Source: Bacteroidota bacterium (lineage in GTDB: Bacteria > Bacteroidota > Bacteroidia > Bacteroidales > UBA1715). From it: a stretch of DNA of 18,122 nucleotides. Under the pieces are notes generated by a model. It did no database searches and was not told where the DNA came from. It was given only the letters and a program-made list of their open reading frames with translations. The stretch's first letter is position 1; every line of letters starts with the position of its first letter. The DNA lies in assembly GCA_029266015.1 (NCBI GenBank), contig JAJUFK010000014.1, forward strand, positions 1 to 18,122, in the 5' to 3' direction. This document shows positions 1 through 7,181 of the stretch, piece after piece. The position numbers and the translations under genes were made by a program.

Positions 1-141
1 ATACCGGTAACTCTCTATACACCCCAATTACAAGCAATTGGTAAATTTTATACGAATCAAAAGTTTACTACAACCGTTTCACATGGCTTATATTTTCTAT
101 ATTGTAATAAAACATATATTCCAATAGTAATTACACAATAA
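1..141 (+). CDS. C-terminal fragment of a probable T9SS-sorted secreted protein (partial)
   Basis: The first frame is open from base 1 to a TAA at 139-141, giving the last 46 residues of a protein whose start lies outside the window. The fragment reads as alternating beta strands: a VTLY strand followed by a TPQLQAIGK turn (like the 'VxIYDxxGRxV' strand), then VSHGLYFLYC (like 'LxxGIYxVxV'), and finally NKTYIPIVITQ at the very end (like 'xGxxxxKKIIVxK'). This order and spacing match the type A C-terminal sorting domain of type IX secretion cargo (TIGR04183-like), which is cleaved after passage through the outer membrane. Resemblance was judged by eye, and an open run of this length can occur by chance in such AT-rich DNA. 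The function of the mature protein cannot be told. Confidence 0.45.
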   Translation: MPVTLYTPQLQAIGKFYTNQKFTTTVSHGLYFLYCNKTYIPIVITQ

Positions 142-334
142 GTATAAGGCTATCATAACAATTTTATATTTTTTTACAAGTAACGTTTTTTTAACAGCTT
201 GATAAAATATAATAAAAAACACGAAATAGTTTTTTTTGTGAGATTTATCACTTATTTACTATGGCATTAGAATATTTTCTGTAATTTTGTTGCAACTAAA
301 AGAAATTTTAAAATTCATAAAACTATTATTTAAT
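142..334. other. Intergenic region upstream of sdhC
   Basis: These 193 bases, very AT-rich with several T runs (170-177 and 186-192), contain no convincing reading frame on either strand. They separate the left-edge fragment from sdhC. No clear intrinsic terminator follows the TAA at 139-141. The only recognisable signal is a -7-like promoter element at 282-289, listed separately. No riboswitch or RNA gene was recognised. Confidence 0.6.
282..289 (+). promoter_or_regulatory. Probable sdhCAB promoter -7 element
   Basis: TAATTTTG matches the Bacteroidota sigma-ABfr -7 consensus TAnnTTTG exactly. It lies 45 bases before the chosen sdhC start, so transcription would begin near 296. I see no good -33 TTG at the usual 19-21 base spacing. 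The nearest weak candidate is ATG at 261-263. The match is to a short motif in AT-rich DNA, so it could be chance, but its position is right for the operon. Confidence 0.45.
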
Positions 335-1030
335 ATGGCGAATATTTTTAGCTATTCAATTGGAAGAAAACTCCTGATGAGTTTATCGGGACTATTTCTT
401 GTAATGTTTTTATTGGTTCACTTACTGGTAAATTCATTTCTTATACTCGACCCGCTTTTGGGGACTGCCGAAGGCGAGATGTATAATGCCGGAGTTCACT
501 TTATGACCACTAATCCATTTATCAGAATTATGGAACCTATATTGGCAGGTGGATTTATAGTACATATAGTGTACTCTATTATTCTTACCATTCAAAATAT
601 GCGTGCACGCGGCTCTAAAACGTACGCATCTGGTAACAAAACACCTGATGTAGAATGGTCGTCAAAAAACATGTTTGTATTGGGTATTGCATTATTGTCA
701 TTTTTGGCAATTCATATTGCTCAGTTTTGGGTAAAAATGAAAATTACCGGCGACCCTCGTTTAGACTATACCGTAGAAGGTCACAATGCATATGTGCTTG
801 TACACGAAACATTTCAAATTACATGGGTTATGATATGCTATGTAATAGGTGGCATAGCATTAGCATTTCACTTATCACACGGATTCTGGTCGGCTTTCCA
901 CACTGTAGGATTAAGCAACTCTATTTGGATACCTCGCTTACAAAAAATAAGTGTGGTAATTGCTTGGATTATAGGCTTAGGATTTAGTACTATAGCCTTA
1001 GTGCAATACCTTGTGTATCCATTATCATAA
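335..1030 (+). CDS. sdhC: Succinate dehydrogenase/fumarate reductase cytochrome b subunit
   Basis: This is the membrane anchor of the complex. It carries haem b and passes electrons between SdhB and menaquinone. The 231-residue protein has about five hydrophobic segments, near residues 14-37, 65-88, 112-132, 158-180 and 203-228. Histidines inside or beside these helices at 29, 77, 127 and 179/182 are candidate axial ligands for two haems, as in the dihaem Wolinella-type FrdC. The opening MANIFSYSIGRKLLMSLSG is characteristic of the Bacteroidota family. I chose the ATG at 335 rather than the in-frame TTG at 287, because the family begins here and the TTG lies inside the putative -7 element. 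sdhA follows after 30 bases. Whether the complex runs mainly as dehydrogenase or as fumarate reductase cannot be read from the sequence, and frdC is an equally valid name. Confidence 0.93.
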   Translation: MANIFSYSIGRKLLMSLSGLFLVMFLLVHLLVNSFLILDPLLGTAEGEMYNAGVHFMTTNPFIRIMEPILAGGFIVHIVYSIILTIQNMRARGSKTYASGNKTPDVEWSSKNMFVLGIALLSFLAIHIAQFWVKMKITGDPRLDYTVEGHNAYVLVHETFQITWVMICYVIGGIALAFHLSHGFWSAFHTVGLSNSIWIPRLQKISVVIAWIIGLGFSTIALVQYLVYPLS

Positions 1031-1060
1031 TTGTATTTACCATAAAAACATTAAAACACT

Positions 1061-2998
1061 ATGGCAACGTTAAACAGTAAAATTCCCCAAGGTCCATTAG
1101 CACAAAAATGGCAATATTATAAAGATCATCAAAAATTGGTAAACCCTGCTAACAAACGCAAACTCGATATAATAGTAGTAGGTTCAGGGTTGGCTGGTGG
1201 TGCAGCTGCTGCAACTTTTGGTGAACTAGGTTTCAATGTAAAATGTTTTGCATATCAAGACAGCCCACGCCGTGCACACTCTATTGCAGCTCAAGGTGGT
1301 ATAAATGCTGCAAAAAACTATCCAAACGATGGTGACAGCGTATTTCGATTGTTCTACGATACCATAAAAGGTGGTGACTATCGTGCTCGCGAAGCAAACG
1401 TATATCGTTTAGCAGAAGTAAGCAATAATATAATTGACCAATGTGTAGCACAAGGTGTTCCTTTTGCTCGCGAATACGGCGGTTTATTAGACAACCGTTC
1501 GTTTGGTGGAGCACAAGTATCGCGTACCTTTTATGCAAAAGGTCAAACCGGACAACAATTATTACTCGGAGCATACAGTGCATTAAGTCGTCAAATTGGT
1601 AAAGGAACCGTAAAAATGTACAACCGTACCGAAATGATGGATATAGTTGTAATTGATGGAAAATGTAGAGGTATAGTAACACGCGATTTAGTAACAGGAG
1701 AAGTTGAAGCTCATTTTGCACATGCTGTAGTACTTGCAACAGGTGGATATGGTAATGTATTTTTCTTATCAACCAATGCAATGGGGTCAAATGGTAGTGC
1801 GGCATGGAAAGCATACAAACGTGGTGCATACTTTGCAAATCCTTGTTATGTACAAATTCACCCAACATGTATACCTGTACATGGCGAGTTCCAATCTAAA
1901 CTTACCCTTATGTCGGAATCGTTGCGTAACGATGGTCGTGTATGGACACCAAAATTGAAAGAAGATGCAGAAGCTATACGTGCCGGCAAATTAAAACCGG
2001 AAGATATACCTGATGAAAATCGCGATTTCTATTTAGAGCGTCGTTATCCTGCATTTGGTAACTTAGTTCCACGCGACGTTGCTTCTCGTGCTGCTAAAGA
2101 ACGATGCGATGCCGGATACGGTGTTGAAAGTGGCGAAGCAGTATATCTTGACTTTAAATATGCTATTGAGCGTTTAGGTCGTGATACTGTTGAAGCTCGC
2201 TATGGTAACTTATTTCAAATGTACGAGAAAATTACCGACCAAGATCCATATAAAACGCCAATGATGATATACCCTGCTATTCACTATACTATGGGTGGTA
2301 TTTGGGTTGATTACGAATTACAAACTACTATCCCCGGCTTGTTTGCAGCTGGTGAAGCAAACTTCTCTGACCACGGGGCTAATCGTCTTGGAGCATCTGC
2401 TCTAATGCAAGGTTTGGCTGACGGATATTTTGTTCTTCCATATACTGTTCAAAATTACCTGGCAGACGAATTACATACACCACGTATGAATCCAAAAGAA
2501 GGTGAATTTGACAAAACAGTGAAAGAAGTAAAAGCACATATTGAAAAACTGATGAACGTAAAAGGTAAAAAATCGGTTGATAGTTTCCACAAACGCTTAG
2601 GAAAAATAATGTGGGACTATGTAGGTATGGCGCGTAACAAAGAAGGATTGGAAAAAGCAATTACCGAAATCCAAGCATTACGTAAAGAATTTTGGTCTGA
2701 CGTGCGTATTCCCGGTTCACCAAACGAATTGAACGTAGAATTGGAAAAAGCAAACCGTGTAGCCGATTTCTTAGAATTAGGCGAACTTATGGCACGTGAT
2801 GCGTTACACCGCGAAGAATCATGTGGTGGACACTTCCGCGAAGAACACCAAACACCAGAAGGCGAAGCTGCTCGTGTTGATGACAAATTTGCTTATGTAG
2901 GTGCATGGGAATTTACAGGAGTAGATTCAGAACCTATTCTTCATAAAGAAGAATTAATATTTGAAGAATGTAAATTAGTTCAAAGAAATTATAAATAA
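1061..2998 (+). CDS. sdhA: Succinate dehydrogenase/fumarate reductase flavoprotein subunit
   Basis: This is the catalytic subunit that interconverts succinate and fumarate at a covalently bound FAD on the cytoplasmic face of the membrane. The 645-residue length is normal for Bacteroidota. The N-terminal Rossmann motif GSGLAGGAAA is at 41-50. The HSIAAQGGINA segment begins at His73, the expected residue for covalent FAD attachment. Active-site elements are visible: HPTCIPVHG from His267, the NLVPRD loop with the catalytic-type Arg338, HYTMGG from His408, and GEANFSDHGANRLG around Glu432 to Arg442. The C-terminal helical domain ends in LVQRNYK. Arginine is mostly encoded by CGT/CGC and glycine by GGT, unlike the glycosyltransferase genes downstream, which fits high expression. 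The gene sits 30 bases after sdhC and 49 bases before sdhB. frdA is the alternative name. Confidence 0.97.
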   Translation: MATLNSKIPQGPLAQKWQYYKDHQKLVNPANKRKLDIIVVGSGLAGGAAAATFGELGFNVKCFAYQDSPRRAHSIAAQGGINAAKNYPNDGDSVFRLFYDTIKGGDYRAREANVYRLAEVSNNIIDQCVAQGVPFAREYGGLLDNRSFGGAQVSRTFYAKGQTGQQLLLGAYSALSRQIGKGTVKMYNRTEMMDIVVIDGKCRGIVTRDLVTGEVEAHFAHAVVLATGGYGNVFFLSTNAMGSNGSAAWKAYKRGAYFANPCYVQIHPTCIPVHGEFQSKLTLMSESLRNDGRVWTPKLKEDAEAIRAGKLKPEDIPDENRDFYLERRYPAFGNLVPRDVASRAAKERCDAGYGVESGEAVYLDFKYAIERLGRDTVEARYGNLFQMYEKITDQDPYKTPMMIYPAIHYTMGGIWVDYELQTTIPGLFAAGEANFSDHGANRLGASALMQGLADGYFVLPYTVQNYLADELHTPRMNPKEGEFDKTVKEVKAHIEKLMNVKGKKSVDSFHKRLGKIMWDYVGMARNKEGLEKAITEIQALRKEFWSDVRIPGSPNELNVELEKANRVADFLELGELMARDALHREESCGGHFREEHQTPEGEAARVDDKFAYVGAWEFTGVDSEPILHKEELIFEECKLVQRNYK

Positions 2999-3047
2999 TC
3001 ATAGTACAAACTTCCTCTTAATAAAGGAAACAAAATATAGGAAAATT

Positions 3048-3809
3048 ATGAGCGAAAAAAAAGGATTGAACCTCACACTTAAAGTGTGGCGCCAAAAAGG
3101 ACCAAAAGAAGCAGGACGATTTGAAACATATTCTGTATCGAATATTTCACCCGACAGTTCGTTCCTCGAAATGATGGACGTGCTTAACGAACAATTAATA
3201 GTAGAAGGCAAAGACCCTGTTGCATTCGACCACGATTGTCGCGAAGGTATTTGCGGTATGTGTAGTTTATACATCAATGGTCACGCACACGGGCCAGACG
3301 AAGATGTAACTACTTGCCAATTACACATGCGTAAATTTAAAGATGGCGAAACAGTAACAATAGAACCATGGCGTTCTGCAGGTTTCCCTGTAATAAAAGA
3401 CTTAATTGTAGACCGTAGTGCATTTGATAAAATAATGGCTGCCGGTGGATTTATTTCGGTAAATACCGGTGGTGTACCCGATGGTAATGCTATACCTATT
3501 CCTAAAAAAGATGCAGATGAAGCTATGGATGCAGCATCTTGCATTGGCTGTGGAGCATGTGTTGCAACATGTAAAAACGGATCGGCAATGTTATTTGTAG
3601 CTGCCAAAGTATCACAATTGGCTTTATTACCTCAAGGTAGAGTAGAAGCTGCACGACGAGCTAAATCTATGGTTGCAAAAATGGACGAACTTGGCTTTGG
3701 AAACTGTACAAATACCGGGGCTTGCGAAGTGGAATGTCCAAAAGGTATTTCTATTGCAAATATTGCTCGTTTAAACCGCGAATTTTTATTGGCAAAATTA
3801 CAAGATTAA
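3048..3809 (+). CDS. sdhB: Succinate dehydrogenase/fumarate reductase iron-sulfur subunit
   Basis: SdhB wires the flavin of SdhA to the haems and quinone of SdhC through three iron-sulfur clusters. The 253-residue protein has an N-terminal ferredoxin domain with Cys64, Cys69, Cys72 and Cys90 as [2Fe-2S] ligands. The C-terminal domain has CIGCGACVATC (Cys165, 168, 171, 175) and CTNTGACEVECP (Cys220, 226, 230). By family analogy Cys165/168/171/230 hold the [4Fe-4S] cluster and Cys175/220/226 the [3Fe-4S] cluster. All expected ligands are present. It is the last gene of the operon, and a strong hairpin terminator starts 20 bases after the stop. frdB is the equivalent name. Confidence 0.96.
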   Translation: MSEKKGLNLTLKVWRQKGPKEAGRFETYSVSNISPDSSFLEMMDVLNEQLIVEGKDPVAFDHDCREGICGMCSLYINGHAHGPDEDVTTCQLHMRKFKDGETVTIEPWRSAGFPVIKDLIVDRSAFDKIMAAGGFISVNTGGVPDGNAIPIPKKDADEAMDAASCIGCGACVATCKNGSAMLFVAAKVSQLALLPQGRVEAARRAKSMVAKMDELGFGNCTNTGACEVECPKGISIANIARLNREFLLAKLQD

Positions 3810-3828
3810 ACAAACATAATTACACTTT

Positions 3829-3866
3829 AAAAGCCCCTGTTGAAATCTATCTACAGGGGCTTTTTT
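3829..3866 (+). terminator. Rho-independent terminator of sdhCAB
   Basis: A perfect 12-bp stem pairs 3829-3840 (AAAAGCCCCTGT) with 3853-3864 (ACAGGGGCTTTT) around a 12-base loop, and the T run at 3861-3866 closes it. The GC-rich core in otherwise AT-rich DNA makes this a confident call. The minus-strand gene on the right ends only 8 bases away, and the stem is symmetrical with A residues on its left arm, so it may also stop that transcript. The T run on the minus strand is only four bases, so termination in that direction should be weaker. Confidence 0.9.
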
Positions 3867-3874
3867 ATGCTATA

Positions 3875-5116
3875 TTATAATGATTGTATCAAACGAATAA
3901 ACTCTTTATAATTCTTTTGAGCATTAAATTTTGTATCCCAAGTATTATATGCATTGTTACGCATAGTTTGCACCTCATCGTGTGTCAATGAACAAAACCG
4001 TTCAATAGCAGCAGCTACTTCTTCTTTGCTTGGAGTTGGCGAAAGTAAAAAACCATTTGTTTCGTGTTCAATAATTTCGCTCACGCCACCCACATTGGTT
4101 CCAATAACAGGAATACCAAAACTCATAGCTTCCATCATAGACACGGGGATACCCTCTGAAAGACTTACGTTTATTAAACAATCAACATAATTGTTTTTAT
4201 AATAATTCATAACTTCTGTATTAGACACCCGACCTGCAAAAGAAAAAGAAATATTTGTCTTTTTATCTAATAATTCATGTGTTAATTTCTGAATTTGTTG
4301 AAATAAATCACCATCGCCAAAATGAATCCACTCTATTTGATATTCACGGATTTGCGTTAATGCATGTATAATTAAATCAATTTGTTTTATAGATATTACA
4401 TTTGAACAACTTACAATTCTACACACATTGGGTCGTGTGATTTTTATTTGAAAATAACCTATAACACCTAAATATGAAACTCTCATTTTTTGAACAAGCA
4501 ACGGAAATAATTCAGCATAATAATCATAACCCCTCCGAGAAATAAAAAAGATACCATTAGATTTTGTCAAAATATATTTTCGAAAAGGCAAATAGTGCGC
4601 ATCATTCACTTCAAAATATACATCCCAACCATGAGCTCGCGAAAATACACTTTGTACTGACAATTTTTGACATATTTTAGTATTTACAAACGCCATATCG
4701 TTCATCCAATATGAATATATAAACCTTGAATCAGACTCTGAAGAGTAATTTTGTATAATTGTAGACATATAATTGCCAATATAAGAAGCTTTTCGAAGCG
4801 TCTGAAGCGCAGTTTTAATTTGTACGCCGGTAATAGGTTTTCTATATTCTTTTGTAATTATTCTCATTTCTTGCCAAAAGAGTTTTGAAAAAATTCCGAA
4901 TATTGACAAAAACTTCTGAAATTTTGGCAATTCATATGATATTCTTTGGCATACAACATTATGAGGTATTGTTCGAGTTTGTGGTGAGATAGTATCATTA
5001 GAAACTATTACGATTGAATCAAATGCTTGTGAAAGAAACGGTATTTCGTTCTCTATAAAAGTTTCGCCTGTGCCATAAGGAAACGATGATGTACAAAAAA
5101 AGAGAACACGTGCCAT
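3875..5116 (-). CDS. Family 4 (GT-B) glycosyltransferase
   Basis: This 413-residue protein probably transfers a sugar from a nucleotide-sugar donor during assembly of a surface polysaccharide or LPS. The N-terminal half begins MARVLFFCTSSFPYGTGETF, a form common in Bacteroidota GT4 enzymes. The C-terminal half holds the GT4 signature: EGIPVSMME supplies the E-x7-E pair Glu321/Glu329, followed by IPVIGTNVGGVSEII for donor binding. A likely acceptor-side histidine is His162 in SRAHGWD. There is no signal peptide or membrane helix, so the enzyme should act in the cytoplasm at the inner membrane. It is transcribed away from the operon that starts at 5226 and towards the sdhB terminator. Donor, acceptor and linkage cannot be predicted. 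The codon use is richer in A/T than in the neighbouring sdh genes. Confidence 0.85.
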   Translation of the reverse strand: MARVLFFCTSSFPYGTGETFIENEIPFLSQAFDSIVIVSNDTISPQTRTIPHNVVCQRISYELPKFQKFLSIFGIFSKLFWQEMRIITKEYRKPITGVQIKTALQTLRKASYIGNYMSTIIQNYSSESDSRFIYSYWMNDMAFVNTKICQKLSVQSVFSRAHGWDVYFEVNDAHYLPFRKYILTKSNGIFFISRRGYDYYAELFPLLVQKMRVSYLGVIGYFQIKITRPNVCRIVSCSNVISIKQIDLIIHALTQIREYQIEWIHFGDGDLFQQIQKLTHELLDKKTNISFSFAGRVSNTEVMNYYKNNYVDCLINVSLSEGIPVSMMEAMSFGIPVIGTNVGGVSEIIEHETNGFLLSPTPSKEEVAAAIERFCSLTHDEVQTMRNNAYNTWDTKFNAQKNYKEFIRLIQSL

Positions 5117-5130
5117 ACAGTAAATTTATA

Positions 5131-5138
5131 CAAATATA
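5131..5138 (-). promoter_or_regulatory. Probable -7 element for the minus-strand glycosyltransferase
   Basis: Read on the minus strand this is TATATTTG, an exact match to TAnnTTTG, located 14 bases before the ATG at 5116-5114. The leader would be very short, around ten bases or fewer. I see no TTG at the proper -33 distance. It is the mirror partner of the element at 5202-5209. Confidence 0.45.
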
Positions 5139-5201
5139 AAAAAAACAGCAGAATAGCGATTATACAAATAAAGCAACAATACATTCAGATTAGTATTTTT
5201 A

Positions 5202-5209
5202 TATATTTG
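5202..5209 (+). promoter_or_regulatory. Probable -7 element for the glycan operon
   Basis: TATATTTG matches TAnnTTTG exactly and ends 16 bases before the ATG at 5226, giving an expected leader of about ten bases. No clear -33 TTG is present at the usual spacing. With the identical octamer on the other strand at 5131-5138, it makes the 109-base gap look like a compact divergent promoter pair. Confidence 0.45.
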
Positions 5210-5225
5210 TACAAATTCTCATGTG

Positions 5226-6557
5226 ATGAAAAAAGTATTAATACTTGCATACGATTTCCCCCCATATGTTTCAGTAGGAGGTTTACGACCATATTCATGG
5301 TTTCAATATTTTCATGAATTTGGAGTATATCCTATTGTAATTACAAGACAATGGAGCAACGAACATCGTAATTTTTTAGATTATATTGCCCCAAGTGAAA
5401 GTGAAGAAGTAGAAGTCGGAGAATATACTCACGGTACAATTATCAGAACCCCGTATTCACAAAATATTTCTAATAAAATGCTCGAAAAATATGGTAAAAA
5501 TAAATATGCATTTATTAGAAAAATATTTACTGCATACTATGAAATAATGCAATATCATATAAAGATAGGACCAAAAATCGAAATTTATAAAGCTGCTCAA
5601 GAATATCTTAAAAACAACAACGTTGATTGTATACTTACAAGTGGCGAACCTTTTATTTTATTTCGTTACGCACACTTACTCAGCAAAGAATTTAAAACTC
5701 CATGGATTGCTGATTATCGCGACCCGTGGACTCAAGATAAAAAACGGAGTTATGATACAATAAGCCGTTTATTAAATATGTTTTGGGAAAAACGGTTTGT
5801 AGAATCTGCTTCAATTATAACAACTGTAACACCTTTTTTTAAAGAAAAAATACAAACATTATTTCCAAACAAACGATTCGAAATAATTCCAAACGGGTAT
5901 AACCCAACATCAACATCAAAAGTTAGTAACATACCCCAAAACTCAGACGTTCTTAGAATAAGCTTTGTAGGCACCATATACAAATGGCATCCTATTGAAA
6001 GTGTATTACGAGTTTTTCAAACATTTATACATTCTCAAAGTACTCCACCACGAATTGAATTACGATTTTACGGAATAAACAATGCAGAAGAATATAAAAA
6101 TCTTATATTACTTAGATTTAATTCATTAGCCAAATATGTTTCAATTATTCCTAAAATTCAAAACGAACAATTAATGGAATATTTAGCCAAAGACAATGTA
6201 TTTCTCTTATTTAATTACTATTCATATACTGGCACAAAAATTTATGATTATTTAGCACTGAAGCGTCTCATTTTATTGTGTTATACAGACGATTCCGAAG
6301 GAAATGAATTAAAAGAAAAATATTATAATATTGACGAAGAAAATTCTGATTTTCAACAAGTTCAAGCAGAAATTATAACACAAACAAACTCAGGAATTAT
6401 AGTTAAAGATTCTACACAATTACTACATACTTTTTCAGAATTATATTCAGAATTTATACAAAACGGTTTCATTTCATGTAATTCGGTAAATACCGAACAA
6501 TTTTCAAGAAAAATACAAGCATCAAATATGTGTTCATTAATTAAAGAAATTAGTTAA
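5226..6557 (+). CDS. GT-B glycosyltransferase (GT4-like)
   Basis: This 443-residue protein is a probable cytoplasmic glycosyltransferase of the surface-glycan operon. The N-terminus, MKKVLILAYDFPPYVSVGGL, with RPY next and FGVYPIVIT at 32-40, is typical of a GT4-like group in polysaccharide loci. ADYRDPW at 162-168 and IIPNGYN at 220-226 mark the end of the N-terminal Rossmann domain and the hinge. RISFVGTIYKWH at 244-255 opens the donor domain, and TKIYDYLALKRLIL at 337-350 is the counterpart of the usual 'SKxFEYLAxxxPIL' donor loop. A classical E-x7-E pair was not identified there. The start is ATG at 5226. A GTG directly before it (5223) would add one residue and is less likely. hisH begins one base after the stop. 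Sugar specificity is unknown. Confidence 0.82.
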   Translation: MKKVLILAYDFPPYVSVGGLRPYSWFQYFHEFGVYPIVITRQWSNEHRNFLDYIAPSESEEVEVGEYTHGTIIRTPYSQNISNKMLEKYGKNKYAFIRKIFTAYYEIMQYHIKIGPKIEIYKAAQEYLKNNNVDCILTSGEPFILFRYAHLLSKEFKTPWIADYRDPWTQDKKRSYDTISRLLNMFWEKRFVESASIITTVTPFFKEKIQTLFPNKRFEIIPNGYNPTSTSKVSNIPQNSDVLRISFVGTIYKWHPIESVLRVFQTFIHSQSTPPRIELRFYGINNAEEYKNLILLRFNSLAKYVSIIPKIQNEQLMEYLAKDNVFLLFNYYSYTGTKIYDYLALKRLILLCYTDDSEGNELKEKYYNIDEENSDFQQVQAEIITQTNSGIIVKDSTQLLHTFSELYSEFIQNGFISCNSVNTEQFSRKIQASNMCSLIKEIS

Positions 6558-6558
6558 T

Positions 6559-7179
6559 ATGCCTCAAACAATAGCTATAGTAGATTATAATATGGGTAAT
6601 ATACATTCGGTATATAAAAAAATGACTCATGTAACATCGCATGTTATTGTAACAAACTCTGCTGAAGATATTGCAAAAGCCGATAAAGTAATATTACCCG
6701 GCGTAGGCCATTTTGCTAAAGCTATGGAACACATTCATTCTTTAGGAATATATGATTCATTACAAACTCATGCTATAGTAAAACAAAAGCCTATTTTGGG
6801 AATATGCTTGGGAATGCAACTATTTGCAAATATAAGTGAAGAAGGAAATGTAGCAGGGTTAGGCTGGATAGATGCACTGGTTATACGATTTAGAATTAAA
6901 AATACATTACAATATAAAATTCCTCACACCGGATGGAATGAAGCTATACAAGCAAAAGACAGTAAATTATTACACAATATTGAACAATGTTCTCCATTCT
7001 ATTTTGTTCATTCATTTCACTATGTATGCAACAACAAAGAAGATATACTGCAACAAACTGAATATGAATACTTATTTACTTCTGCCGTTGAAAAAAATAA
7101 TATATTCGGTGTTCAATATCATCCTGAAAAAAGTCACGATGATGGCACACAATTATTACAAAACTTTATTAATTTGTAA
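6559..7179 (+). CDS. hisH: HisH-like glutaminase of an acetamidino-sugar cassette
   Basis: This class I glutamine amidotransferase hydrolyses glutamine and hands ammonia to a HisF-type partner. At 206 residues it has the usual HisH length. The visible active site comprises the LPGVGHF oxyanion loop (46-52), nucleophile Cys83 in GICLGMQLF, and His188 and Glu190 in QYHPEKS, so the triad is complete. It lies one base after a glycosyltransferase and two bases before the hisF-like gene. No other histidine-pathway gene is present, so by context this is the WbuY/HisH2 paralogue that feeds ammonia to sugar amidation. A role in histidine synthesis cannot be excluded from this protein alone, but the partner's sequence argues against it. 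Confidence 0.9.
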   Translation: MPQTIAIVDYNMGNIHSVYKKMTHVTSHVIVTNSAEDIAKADKVILPGVGHFAKAMEHIHSLGIYDSLQTHAIVKQKPILGICLGMQLFANISEEGNVAGLGWIDALVIRFRIKNTLQYKIPHTGWNEAIQAKDSKLLHNIEQCSPFYFVHSFHYVCNNKEDILQQTEYEYLFTSAVEKNNIFGVQYHPEKSHDDGTQLLQNFINL

Positions 7180-7181
7180 CT

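Noticed and set aside
287..334. A TTG start that would extend sdhC by 16 residues
   Set aside because: The extension is not part of the family's usual N-terminus, TTG is a weak start, and the codon lies within the putative -7 promoter element. The ATG at 335 fits better.
1281..1868. A 195-codon open frame on the minus strand inside sdhA
   Set aside because: It is antisense to a strongly conserved, complete sdhA. Its composition (very rich in Leu and His) reflects the codon bias of the sense strand, and no family is recognisable.
3012..3029. Small hairpin (TTCCT/AGGAA) between sdhA and sdhB as a terminator or processing site
   Set aside because: Only five base pairs with no T run, in an operon where read-through is required. 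It is not distinguishable from chance.
5223..5225. GTG as the start of the + strand glycosyltransferase
   Set aside because: An ATG follows immediately at 5226 and gives the typical MKKVLIL start. The GTG would only add one residue.
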